From the NCBI GenBank assembly GCA_002410065.1, contig DHQB01000026.1, forward strand, positions 1 through 64,000: a DNA stretch of 64,000 bases. The letters run 5' to 3'. Position 1 is the first letter of the stretch. Every line of letters begins with the position of its first letter. Position numbers and translations under genes: made by a program. Under the pieces are notes generated by a model that did not search any database, was not told where the DNA came from, and was given only the letters and a program-made list of their open reading frames with translations. Shown here one piece after another: positions 16,769 to 26,066 of this stretch. This DNA comes from Bacteroidales bacterium UBA5349. Lineage in GTDB: Bacteria > Bacteroidota > Bacteroidia > Bacteroidales > Tenuifilaceae.

Positions 16769-17098
16769 TTACTTGCCCAAAAACCTCAAACCCACCAAAC
16801 CGCCTACAATCATTAAGATGAATAAGATTTTTAGGACATCCTTTGATTCGTTAAATAGAAATATCCCAAGTATAGCCGTAAACGTTGCACCTACACCTGT
16901 CCACACCGCATAGGCAGAACCCACAGGTAAAACCTTGAGCGATTGGGAGAGCAACCATACGCTTATCGCCATTGATATTACGGTGATTACCGAGGGCCAA
17001 AGTCGGGTAAACCCATCGGAGTACTTAAGCCCAAGAGCCCAACCTGTTTCAAATAAACCTGCAATAAACAGGATAATCCATGCTGTTCCAATCTTCAT
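16769..17098 (-). CDS. Small multidrug resistance transporter, Gdx/SugE type
   Basis: This 109-residue inner-membrane protein has four helices and belongs to the SMR family. The essential glutamate lies in the first helix (AGLFETGWALGLK). The LKYSDGFTRLWPS loop and GSAYAVWTGVGA motif place it with the Gdx/SugE branch, proton-coupled exporters of guanidinium, rather than with EmrE. The start is taken at the ATG at 17098 because the extra residues from 17125 are charged and precede the normal family start. No guanidine riboswitch could be recognised upstream. It is divergent from valS. Confidence 0.82.
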   Translation of the reverse strand: MKIGTAWIILFIAGLFETGWALGLKYSDGFTRLWPSVITVISMAISVWLLSQSLKVLPVGSAYAVWTGVGATFTAILGIFLFNESKDVLKILFILMIVGGLVGLRFLGK

Positions 17099-17169
17099 CT
17101 CTCTTCTTTTTAAAATAGTTTTCAAATAAAGCTAATTGGTTGCTGTTTTTTAATTTTTGCTCCAATTAA

Positions 17170-17203
17170 TTGCCTACAAATATGCTATATTTTCTTAATT
17201 TTG
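17170..17203 (+). promoter_or_regulatory. Possible valS promoter
   Basis: TAATTTTG at 17196-17203 matches TAnnTTTG. Only an imperfect TTG lies upstream (17170-17172), 23 bases away. The leader would be about 33 bases. Confidence 0.35.
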
Positions 17204-17241
17204 CGGTCTTGCATTTTTAACAATAATACAATCAGGCTAAT

Positions 17242-19863
17242 ATGGACATTCCCGCAAAATACAATCCGTCCGAGGTAGAAGACAAATGGTATAAATACTG
17301 GTTAGACAATAAACTGTTCCGCTCCGTGCCCGACGATCGCGAACCTTTCTGCATAGTTATCCCCCCTCCCAACGTAACTGGTGTGCTCCACATGGGCCAC
17401 ATGCTTAACAATACCATTCAGGATGTGCTTATTAGGCGAGCCAAAATGATGGGTAAAAATACGTGCTGGGTTCCAGGTACCGATCATGCATCCATAGCCA
17501 CCGAGGCAAAAGTGGTTTCAAAACTTAAAGCCGAAGGGATTGATAAGAACACACTAACCCGCGAGCAATTTCTTGAGCATGCATGGGAATGGAAAGAGAA
17601 GCATGGCGGCATTATCCTTGAGCAGCTTAAAAAAATGGGTGCGGCATGTGATTGGGATCGCACCGCATTCACCATGGACGAAATCCTCTCGGAAAGCGTA
17701 GCCAAGGTTTTTGTCGATCTACATAATAAAGGGTTGATTTACCGTGGAGTTCGGATGGTAAATTGGGATCCACAGGCAAAAACTGCCGTATCTGACGAAG
17801 AGGTTATTTATCGCGAGGTGAAGAGTAAACTATACTACCTAAAGTACTTTATTGATGGTGAAAAAGGTAGCGTTACCATAGCCACTACCCGCCCCGAAAC
17901 CATATTGGGCGATACCGCTGTTTGTGTTAACCCAAACGATCCTCGCTACACTAAACTAAAAGGCAAAAGGCTACTAGTTCCGCTTATCAAGCGGAGCGTA
18001 CCCATTATTTACGATGAGTATGTAGATATGGAGTTTGGAACGGGAGCACTTAAGGTAACCCCTGCCCACGATATTAACGACTATATGCTTGGCGACAAGC
18101 ATAACCTCGAAACCATCGATATTTTTAACGATGACGGAACCCTAAGCAAAGAGGCTCAACTTTACGTTGGGATGGATAGATTTGAAGTAAGGAATAAGAT
18201 TGTTGCTGATCTGCAGAGAGAGGGCAATCTTGATAAAGTAGAAGACTATATAAATAAGGTAGGATACAGCGAGCGCACCGATGCAGCCATTGAGCCCAAG
18301 CTATCAATGCAATGGTTCCTTAAGATGCAGGATTTGGCTAAGCCTGCACTCGACGCAATTATGGATGGCGAAATTCAACTTCATCCACAAAAGTTTGTGA
18401 ATACCTACAGACACTGGATGGAGAATGTAAAGGATTGGTGCCTCTCGCGTCAGCTCTGGTGGGGACACCGCATTCCTGCATGGTATCTGCCCGAGGGTGG
18501 ATATGTGGTAGCTGAAACGGCTGAGGAGGCCCTAAGCCTTGCAAAAGAAAAGTCGGGCAATAACAGCATAACCATCAATGATCTTAGGCAGGATGATGAT
18601 GTTCTTGATACCTGGTTCAGCTCCTGGCTTTGGCCAATCTCTGTTTTCGATGGTATTCGAAATCCTGATAATGAGGAAATTAACTACTACTACCCCACCG
18701 AAATACTTGTAACAGCCCCTGAAATTCTGTTCTTTTGGGTTGCTCGTATGATTATTGCAGGTTACGAGTACCGTGGTGCTAAACCTTTTAAAACGGTGTA
18801 TCTGCACGGCATTGTTCGCGATGAGCAGCGACGAAAAATGAGCAAGCAGCTTGGCAATAGCCCCGACCCACTAGAACTGGCTAAAAAATATGGTGCCGAT
18901 GGCATGCGTATGGGAATGCTGCTATGCTCTGCCGCAGGCAATGATTTGCTTTTCGACGAAAATTTGCCCGAGCAAGGTCGAAACTTTTGCAACAAGATAT
19001 GGAACGCATTCCGATTGGTTAAGGGCTGGCAGGTTGACAATAGCATTGAACAGCCTCAGCACTCGGCAGTTGCCATTGATTGGATTAACAACTTACTAAG
19101 CCGAGAGATTGCAAAACTAGACGACCACTTTGAAAAGTATCGTCTCTCCGAAGCACTTATGGAGGTTTATAAACTATTCTGGGACGAGTTCTCATCGTGG
19201 TTCCTTGAGATGGTGAAGCCGCAGTACCAAATGCCCATCGACAGAAAAACATACGATGCGGTGCTTTCAGTGTTCGAAACAATGCTCTCGCTCATCCATC
19301 CGTTTATGCCATTTATTACTGAAGAGCTGTGGCAACTTATTGGAGAGCGCAAACAAGGTGATAGCATTATGCTAAACCCATGGCCAAAGACCAATGCCTT
19401 TGATGAAAATCTGCTTAACAATTTCGACCTAGCCAAAGAGGTTATTGCAGGCGTTAGAAATGTTAGACAGGAGAAAAATATACCTAATAAAAATACCCTA
19501 TCACTATTTATAAAAGGGGATAATTTTTTGGGTAACAACGAAAGCCTTATCATTAAAATGGCCGGATTGGACACTATTAGCTTCATAAACGATAAGGTGG
19601 AGAATGCCGCAACCTTCCTTATTAAAACTACCGAATTCTTTATTCCGCTAACTGGATTAATAAATGTTAATGAGGAAATTGCCAAGCTTAAAGAGGAGCT
19701 TGAGTACACCAAAGGTTTTCTGAAAAGTGTACTTAATAAACTTAGCAACGAACGATTTGTTAACAGCGCACCAGCAACCGTTGTGGAGATAGAGCGTAAA
19801 AAACAAGCCGATGCTGAGGAAAAAATTAAGGTTATTGAGGAGCGGTTGGCAAGCATGAACTAA
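17242..19863 (+). CDS. valS: Valyl-tRNA synthetase
   Basis: This 873-residue class I synthetase charges tRNA-Val. The HIGH-type motif is HMGH in [14 protein letters not shown] (about residues 37-50), and the second signature is KMSKQ (532-536), a variant of KMSKS. The editing domain is visible through [17 protein letters not shown]-terminal coiled coil of about 65 residues ([19 protein letters not shown] onward) is the tRNA-binding arm of ValRS. Length and domain order are standard. It is a single gene, convergent with the HU-SPOR gene. Confidence 0.97.
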   Translation: MDIPAKYNPSEVEDKWYKYWLDNKLFRSVPDDREPFCIVIPPPNVTGVLHMGHMLNNTIQDVLIRRAKMMGKNTCWVPGTDHASIATEAKVVSKLKAEGIDKNTLTREQFLEHAWEWKEKHGGIILEQLKKMGAACDWDRTAFTMDEILSESVAKVFVDLHNKGLIYRGVRMVNWDPQAKTAVSDEEVIYREVKSKLYYLKYFIDGEKGSVTIATTRPETILGDTAVCVNPNDPRYTKLKGKRLLVPLIKRSVPIIYDEYVDMEFGTGALKVTPAHDINDYMLGDKHNLETIDIFNDDGTLSKEAQLYVGMDRFEVRNKIVADLQREGNLDKVEDYINKVGYSERTDAAIEPKLSMQWFLKMQDLAKPALDAIMDGEIQLHPQKFVNTYRHWMENVKDWCLSRQLWWGHRIPAWYLPEGGYVVAETAEEALSLAKEKSGNNSITINDLRQDDDVLDTWFSSWLWPISVFDGIRNPDNEEINYYYPTEILVTAPEILFFWVARMIIAGYEYRGAKPFKTVYLHGIVRDEQRRKMSKQLGNSPDPLELAKKYGADGMRMGMLLCSAAGNDLLFDENLPEQGRNFCNKIWNAFRLVKGWQVDNSIEQPQHSAVAIDWINNLLSREIAKLDDHFEKYRLSEALMEVYKLFWDEFSSWFLEMVKPQYQMPIDRKTYDAVLSVFETMLSLIHPFMPFITEELWQLIGERKQGDSIMLNPWPKTNAFDENLLNNFDLAKEVIAGVRNVRQEKNIPNKNTLSLFIKGDNFLGNNESLIIKMAGLDTISFINDKVENAATFLIKTTEFFIPLTGLINVNEEIAKLKEELEYTKGFLKSVLNKLSNERFVNSAPATVVEIERKKQADAEEKIKVIEERLASMN

Positions 19864-19894
19864 TCCAACCAATTATACTATTGAGGATTAAACC

Positions 19895-20953
19895 CTACAA
19901 GCCCAACAGCCAAACGGCTCGGTTGGGCTTCTCTTTTCTAAGTCGCTCCAACTCACTTAGGGCTCTATTCCTGTCGGTGTACTTTAGCATTGCAACTCTA
20001 TAGCTACCATTCGATTTTATAATTTCGGGTCTATACCCCTTATGCTCAAGCGCTTTCAGATGAATCTGAGCGTTCTCCATTCGCTCAAAACTACCCGAAA
20101 TAATGTAGAATGTTTTGCTATCCTGTACCACTGGCTCCTCGTAGTAAAGAGCTGCCTTTTTGTCCATATCAACGGACACTTTAGAGTTTGAACTCTGCTG
20201 TTTGGGCAATTCAGTAATCGTGTCCTGAGTAAATGATACTGAATCGAGAGGTTCGTTTAGTGCAGTATCAACTGGCAGTATATTTACATCAACCTCATTG
20301 TCTGTAAGTTGGGCAACATCCTGATTGCTAACACCATTATTCCAAAACCTAACCTCTGGAATAAATAAAAATGCCGATACGACAAGAAGAAGAATTAGTA
20401 TCCCGGCAGCAATGCCAATATAAAGGGCTTTGTTGGAGCGCTTTCTGCTAGTCGATCTATTCATTTTTACACTAACCTGTGCTGTTTTTCCAGTTTGTGG
20501 TGATCCCTGCTTTTTTACCTCTCCTTCAATCAACTCTATCCCAACATCGGCTAAACCAAATGTTGATGCTACTCTTTTGTCGTCATCCTCGGGTGTAAAA
20601 ACTATACTCCCATCACCGCTCGACTTAAGGCTGCCAACACCATCAAAATAAACCTCACTGCCCGTAGCTAACTTTTGGCTCAAACCAAGCACAAATGCGC
20701 TAACTGCCTCCTGTGCAGTATTTTTATCCATCTCATAATGATCGACCAAGGCTCGCTCCATGGCCTCATCATTGAATGTACGAGAGGTATCAAAACTTAT
20801 TACCTCGTGCGGAGGTTCAAATTTTTGGCCATCGGCTGATAAAACAGCCGATTTATAGGTAACCATAAAACTTCCTATGGTTGGCAAACTCACAAAGCGA
20901 TTTTCAGCTAAGAGTAGTTTAATGAGATTTTGCAGTTCCAATGGGCATCGCAT
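19895..20953 (-). CDS. HU-CCDC81-type and SPOR domain membrane protein
   Basis: This protein has 352 residues from the ATG at 20953; an upstream ATG at 20995 adds 14 residues of doubtful value. Residues 1-150 match the tandem bacterial HU-CCDC81 domains (FVSLPTIGSFMVTYKSA, YFDGVGSLKSSGDGSIVFTP). A basic linker, one transmembrane helix (about 180-202, ALYIGIAAGILILLLVVSAF), an acidic low-complexity stretch and a C-terminal SPOR domain (about 280-350) follow. SPOR domains bind denuded glycan at division sites, so the protein probably links a cytoplasmic HU-like platform to septal peptidoglycan. This is inference from domains; no pathway partner is adjacent. Confidence 0.78.
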   Translation of the reverse strand: MRCPLELQNLIKLLLAENRFVSLPTIGSFMVTYKSAVLSADGQKFEPPHEVISFDTSRTFNDEAMERALVDHYEMDKNTAQEAVSAFVLGLSQKLATGSEVYFDGVGSLKSSGDGSIVFTPEDDDKRVASTFGLADVGIELIEGEVKKQGSPQTGKTAQVSVKMNRSTSRKRSNKALYIGIAAGILILLLVVSAFLFIPEVRFWNNGVSNQDVAQLTDNEVDVNILPVDTALNEPLDSVSFTQDTITELPKQQSSNSKVSVDMDKKAALYYEEPVVQDSKTFYIISGSFERMENAQIHLKALEHKGYRPEIIKSNGSYRVAMLKYTDRNRALSELERLRKEKPNRAVWLLGL

Positions 20954-21078
20954 TTTAATTGAAACAAAAATAGGTAAAAAAACAGGTGAAATCAATGCTA
21001 TACCAAAATTTGACTAACTCTTTTATTTTTGAGGATTGATGTTTAACTTCGTGGCCTAAAATATCCTCTACATCCACA

Positions 21079-22299
21079 ATGGTAATACTCTATAACCTAA
21101 CCATAAGAGCATACTTTTTAATTATACTGATTGTTTCAGGTTTTAAAAAAAAGGCTAAGCAATGGGTAAACGGCAGAAAGGATTGGCAGAAAAGTCTAAA
21201 AGAGGCCATTGATAACAGCCAACCTACCGCGTGGTTTCACTGCGCATCGCTAGGTGAATTTGAGCAAGGGCGACCACTAATTGAAGCCTACAAGGATGAG
21301 CACCCCGATCATCAGGTTTTAATCTCCTTCTTCTCTCCCTCGGGATACGAAATACGAAAAAACTATCAGAAGGCTACCTATGTTTGTTACCTTCCGTTGG
21401 ATACAAAACGCAATGCAAAGCAATTTTTAAGCATAGTTAAGCCTAAGGTTGCATTCTTTATAAAGTATGAGTTTTGGTATCACTTTCTAAGCCAGTTAAG
21501 GAAGAATAATACTCCAACGTACCTCGTTTCTGCAATTTTCCGTCCAAAACAGGTGTTTTTTCAATGGTATGGCTGGTGGAATCGAAAGATGCTTCACTGC
21601 TTTCGGCACATATTCTTACAGAATGTACAATCGCAAGAACTACTTGCCAGTATTGGCATTTATAACACTACCGTGGCTGGCGATACAAGGTTCGACAGGG
21701 TTTATGCCACAGCAAAAGCTGCTGAAAAGATTGCGATGCTTGATGAGTTTTGCCAAAACTCGACCGTAATTGTGGCTGGTAGCACATGGCCAAAGGACGA
21801 AGAACTTTTGCTGGAGATTGCATCCCTTTTACAGAAAGATGTAAAGCTAATTATTGCTCCACACGAAATAAACAGCGCAAGAATTGATGAACTAATCAGT
21901 AGGTTTGGTCTTCCTTGCGTCCGTTATACTAATCCAAACCAAGGCAACCTTAGCGATGCTCGAATTCTGTTTATTGATACCATAGGAATACTATCCTCAG
22001 CCTATGGCTATGGGCACATTGCATACATTGGCGGTGGTTTTGGGATTGGTATTCACAACACGCTGGAACCTGCCACATTTGGTATTCCTGTAATTTTTGG
22101 GCCAAACTACGCCAAGTTTGGCGAAGCGAAAGAGCTTATTGCCCTCAATGCTGCCTTCTCGATAAATGATTCCCAGCAACTAAAGGAGGTTCTTAACCGC
22201 ATGCTCAATGAAAAACTTCGGCACAAAGCGGGTAGTGCTGCAAAACAGTATGTTAAGCAAAATATTGGTGCAACACAAACTATTCTAACCAATCTGTAA
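21079..22299 (+). CDS. waaA: 3-deoxy-D-manno-octulosonic acid (Kdo) transferase
   Basis: This 406-residue GT30-family glycosyltransferase adds Kdo from CMP-Kdo to lipid A on the inner face of the inner membrane. It has an N-terminal membrane anchor (about 1-25), the catalytic-glutamate segment WFHCASLGEFEQGRPLI, AGSTWPKDEELL, and the nucleotide-binding GGGFGIGIHNTLEPATFG and IPVIFGPNY segments. The family match is strong. Neighbouring genes are not LPS genes. A TAACTTCG box lies upstream at 21044-21051 without a good partner. Confidence 0.93.
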   Translation: MVILYNLTIRAYFLIILIVSGFKKKAKQWVNGRKDWQKSLKEAIDNSQPTAWFHCASLGEFEQGRPLIEAYKDEHPDHQVLISFFSPSGYEIRKNYQKATYVCYLPLDTKRNAKQFLSIVKPKVAFFIKYEFWYHFLSQLRKNNTPTYLVSAIFRPKQVFFQWYGWWNRKMLHCFRHIFLQNVQSQELLASIGIYNTTVAGDTRFDRVYATAKAAEKIAMLDEFCQNSTVIVAGSTWPKDEELLLEIASLLQKDVKLIIAPHEINSARIDELISRFGLPCVRYTNPNQGNLSDARILFIDTIGILSSAYGYGHIAYIGGGFGIGIHNTLEPATFGIPVIFGPNYAKFGEAKELIALNAAFSINDSQQLKEVLNRMLNEKLRHKAGSAAKQYVKQNIGATQTILTNL

Positions 22300-22548
22300 C
22301 CTCTCTATTATCAACTAGTTTTGCGCCCAAAATCCCTTGAAAGACAAGTTAACTATAGCAAGTTTATATTCTCTGATAATAATTATTAGCCTTTTGTTAA
22401 TAAGTATTAAAAGTAAAAACTAGAAAACTAATTTTTTTTCCTTTCTTTTGAAAGAATTTAGAGTAGGCTGTATGCTTTAGCGTATAGTATTGCTATAAAA
22501 ACAATTCTTTTCAAAATAATTTTTTAGTTTAACTCAAAATCTAACGCT

Positions 22549-25500
22549 ATGAAAAAACTGTTCTTGTTTCTATTTCTGTCGGCTTTAGGTATAGGTGCCT
22601 TTGCGCAGGTTACTACCTCAGCCATTAACGGCCGAGTTGTGGATGACAAAGGAGAACCTGTTCCCTTTGCCATTGTAGTTGCTCTTCATGAGCCTAGTGG
22701 AACAACCTATGGCACAACAACCCAAGATAATGGAAGTTATGTGCTAATGGGACTAAGGGTTGGTGGTCCTTACAAAATTTCTATTTCGTTTATGGGATAT
22801 ACTCCCGTTAACTATACAGACATTGACTTAAAACTAGGTGAGACATTCGTTCTAAATGGCGTACTTAATGAATCAGCCTATGAACTTGAGACTGTTGTAA
22901 TTTCAGCAGGTTTAGGTAACCCAATCCTAAATTCCGATCGTACCGGTGCTCAAACTAACATTAGCCGTCGCGAAATGGATAACCTACCAACCATCAGTAG
23001 GAGCATTACCGACTTTGCAAGGCTTACGCCTCAAGCACAAGGCAACTCATTTGCGGGTCGCGATGGTAGGTTTAATACAATTACTATTGACGGAGCTGCA
23101 TTTAATAACAACTTTGGTCTAAGCAGCAATCCGCTTCCTGGAGGCAATGCTCAGCCAATTTCTCTTGATGCAATTGATCAGATAACTGTTAGCATTGCAC
23201 CTTTTGATGTTAGGCTTTCGCAGTTTACCGGTGCAAGTATTAACGCTGTTACCCGTAGCGGTGATAACACTTTTAAGGGTTCTGTATATTCATATATGAG
23301 ACCAAAATCATTCACCGGGAGCACCGTTGATGGCATTGAGGTTAGTGGAGCCAATGATAGAAATAGTCAGAATTATGGAATTAGCCTAGGTGGCCCTATC
23401 ATTAAGAACAAACTTTTTATTTTTGTTAACGGCGAAATGGAAAAAGAAGATATACCCGGAATAAACTGGAAACCAAGCACAGATGGTGTAGCTGATCCAG
23501 ACTTAGGGATATCTAGAACAACAGAGGCCCATATGGAACAGGTAAGAAATCACCTTATGACCACATATGGTTATGACCCAGGTAAATACAAAAACTTCGA
23601 TGCCTTCCAGAACCTAAACACAAAGATTTTGGCACGTATCGACTGGAACATCAACAAGGATCATAAACTTACCTTTAGGTACAACGACGTTGTGGGTACA
23701 TCTGACCAGCCAACAAACTCCAATAGCATTCCGTCCGCTACTGGCCTCAATCGTGGATCAGGTCGTATTAGCAAAGATGCAATGTCTTTTTCAAATTCAT
23801 TCTACGGATTTAAAAATACAGTTCGTTCATTCACTGGTGAATTGAACAGCAGTTTTAAAAACAATATTTCAAACAAGTTTTTGGCTAGTTACACATTTAT
23901 TCAGGATACACGTACTAGCCCATCAGCACTGTTCCCCTTTGTTGATATTTGGGAAGGTGGCGATCAGTATATGTCATTCGGTTATGAACTATTCTCATAC
24001 AACAATGATGTAACCAACAAAACGCTAAGCATTGTTAATAACACCTCTATCACCGTTAACGATCATACTTTCACCCTTGGTGCCTCTTTCGATCGTATGT
24101 TCTTCAGAAACTCATACATTCGTGAGGGAACATCTTATTATAGGTATGGTTCTGTAAACGACTTTATAACTGGTGCCGATCCTATTGGATTTGGTGTTAC
24201 CTACGGATACAATGGCGAAGATGCTCCAGGATCAGAACTAACCTTTGGCCTTGGTGCTCTATACGCTCAGGATGAATTTAAAGCCTCTCAGAATTTAAAA
24301 CTCACATTCGGATTGCGCGTTGAGTTACCCTTCTTTTTTGATGAGATGAAGGATAATCCAGCAATATCAGCACTTACCTTTGCCAACGGACAAAAAATTG
24401 ATGTATCCTCCTGGCCCGATCAACAGCTACTAGTTTCGCCACGCTTTGGATTTAACTGGGACGCTAAAGGCGATCGCTCATTACAGGTTCGTGGTGGAAC
24501 AGGTATTTTTACCGGTTTACTTCCATTTGTTTGGTTCACCAATCAACCTACAAACTCAGGGCTTATTCAGGTTCCTGAAATTGGATGGGGCCCAGCAAAT
24601 CCAAACCTAGTTGGACTTACTTTTAATCCTGACTTCAAAGGGTTTATTGCTAGCCGACCTGATTTATTCCCAGTAAGCCCAGGCGCTCTTCCTCCTGGAG
24701 CTTCATTGGCAGAAGTATCAAAAGATTTTAAAATGCCACAGGTATGGAGAACCAACCTAGCCGTTGATATAAAGTTGCCTAGCAATATAGTATTTACCGG
24801 TGAGGCTATTTTTGGCAAGGATATCAATGCCATTAAGCAGGTTAACATTAACGAAGCCGATCCAGCTGGTAAAATGGTTGGACCCGATAATAGAGATTAC
24901 TGGACAAATAGGAGTGTAGTTAGTTCCATTGGAAACGCAACTGTGCTTACCAATACAGATGAAGGGTATCAATACTCATTAACTGCACAGCTAACTAAAG
25001 GCTTCACTAGAGGATTCTCTGGAATGTTTGCCTATACCTACTCTGCAGCTAAAGATATCAGTAATAACCCTGGTTCTGCAGCATTCTCTGCTTACTCTTC
25101 AAACTCAGCTGTAGGAAGCCTTAATAACCCAGGGCTTAGCTACTCTAACTTCTCTACTCCTCACCAACTTATTGCACATGGTTCATATAGAATAGAGTAT
25201 GCTAAAATCCTAGCTACTACATTTACAGTTGCATACAGGGGTTTCCAACAAGGCAGATGGTCGTACACATACTCAAATGACCTGAATAACGATGGAATTT
25301 CTTCAGATCTAATGTATATCCCTAAATCTGAGGGTGAAATCACTTTTGTTGACTATACATCGGGTGGTGTAACAATGACCGCTGCAGAACAAGCAACTGC
25401 TTTCTGGGCATATGTTAATGATAACGATTATCTGAGCAAGCGTAAGGGAGAATATGCCGAGCGTTTTGGTCACATTCGCCCTTGGTTGCATCGTTTTGAT

Positions 25501-25812
25501 GTTAAAGTTCTTCAGGATATCTTCACAAACTTTGGATCGTCGAAAAGATATACACTACAGATTAGCCTTGACCTACTTAACGTTGGTAATATGATAAGTG
25601 ATAAATGGGGAACCTATTCTAACACCCCATTGGCAAACTACGACAACGTTCGTCCTTTAACCAGGGTTGGCTTACCTACAGCTACTACAGCTCCAACTTT
25701 TAGGTTGAATGCAAATTCGATTCAACAATTTAAGGATAATTCACAAGTAGTCAAAAGTTTAAATACATCAAGTACTTGGGGTGCTCTACTTGGAATTAGA
25801 TTAACGTTCTAA
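22549..25812 (+). CDS. Oar-like TonB-dependent receptor
   Basis: This 1087-residue outer-membrane receptor has a signal peptide (1-19, ending AFAQ), a carboxypeptidase-regulatory-like beta-sandwich (about 25-110, INGRVVDDKGEPVPFAIV) and a plug domain (about 115-235, ending SGDNTFKGSV). A long 22-strand-type barrel follows. The plug has the SIAPFDVRLSQFTGASINAV segment typical of Oar proteins. Substrate is unknown; Oar relatives take part in protein or large-ligand transport. The gene stands alone and is followed by a strong terminator. No SusD partner is adjacent. Confidence 0.85.
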   Translation: MKKLFLFLFLSALGIGAFAQVTTSAINGRVVDDKGEPVPFAIVVALHEPSGTTYGTTTQDNGSYVLMGLRVGGPYKISISFMGYTPVNYTDIDLKLGETFVLNGVLNESAYELETVVISAGLGNPILNSDRTGAQTNISRREMDNLPTISRSITDFARLTPQAQGNSFAGRDGRFNTITIDGAAFNNNFGLSSNPLPGGNAQPISLDAIDQITVSIAPFDVRLSQFTGASINAVTRSGDNTFKGSVYSYMRPKSFTGSTVDGIEVSGANDRNSQNYGISLGGPIIKNKLFIFVNGEMEKEDIPGINWKPSTDGVADPDLGISRTTEAHMEQVRNHLMTTYGYDPGKYKNFDAFQNLNTKILARIDWNINKDHKLTFRYNDVVGTSDQPTNSNSIPSATGLNRGSGRISKDAMSFSNSFYGFKNTVRSFTGELNSSFKNNISNKFLASYTFIQDTRTSPSALFPFVDIWEGGDQYMSFGYELFSYNNDVTNKTLSIVNNTSITVNDHTFTLGASFDRMFFRNSYIREGTSYYRYGSVNDFITGADPIGFGVTYGYNGEDAPGSELTFGLGALYAQDEFKASQNLKLTFGLRVELPFFFDEMKDNPAISALTFANGQKIDVSSWPDQQLLVSPRFGFNWDAKGDRSLQVRGGTGIFTGLLPFVWFTNQPTNSGLIQVPEIGWGPANPNLVGLTFNPDFKGFIASRPDLFPVSPGALPPGASLAEVSKDFKMPQVWRTNLAVDIKLPSNIVFTGEAIFGKDINAIKQVNINEADPAGKMVGPDNRDYWTNRSVVSSIGNATVLTNTDEGYQYSLTAQLTKGFTRGFSGMFAYTYSAAKDISNNPGSAAFSAYSSNSAVGSLNNPGLSYSNFSTPHQLIAHGSYRIEYAKILATTFTVAYRGFQQGRWSYTYSNDLNNDGISSDLMYIPKSEGEITFVDYTSGGVTMTAAEQATAFWAYVNDNDYLSKRKGEYAERFGHIRPWLHRFDVKVLQDIFTNFGSSKRYTLQISLDLLNVGNMISDKWGTYSNTPLANYDNVRPLTRVGLPTATTAPTFRLNANSIQQFKDNSQVVKSLNTSSTWGALLGIRLTF

Positions 25813-25836
25813 TCTTTTAATTCAGTTTTATACCTA

Positions 25837-25863
25837 TACCGCCCTGTGGCTCACAGGGCGGTA
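25837..25863 (+). terminator. Terminator after the Oar-like receptor gene
   Basis: The 12-base stem TACCGCCCTGTG with its exact complement and a three-base loop is followed by TTTTTTT. Confidence 0.88.
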
Positions 25864-26066
25864 TTTTTTTCTCTCTCCAATTACCCTTTTTTTGCTTATT
25901 TATGATTTTTTAACAACTCTTGTTTAAGTTAAATTAGAGTGCTAAATTGTAACCCATTTTCCTGAAATTATTTTCACCCTTTTTGTACCTTATGTAATTG
26001 ATTATCTTAAATATAACACATTATAAATAAATCGTCATTTAGTAATTATTAATAAAATAAGCGTTT

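Noticed and set aside
17099..17241. Guanidine riboswitch before the Gdx/SugE gene
   Set aside because: No ACGR-loop hairpin pair or ykkC-like core is visible on the minus strand in this gap.
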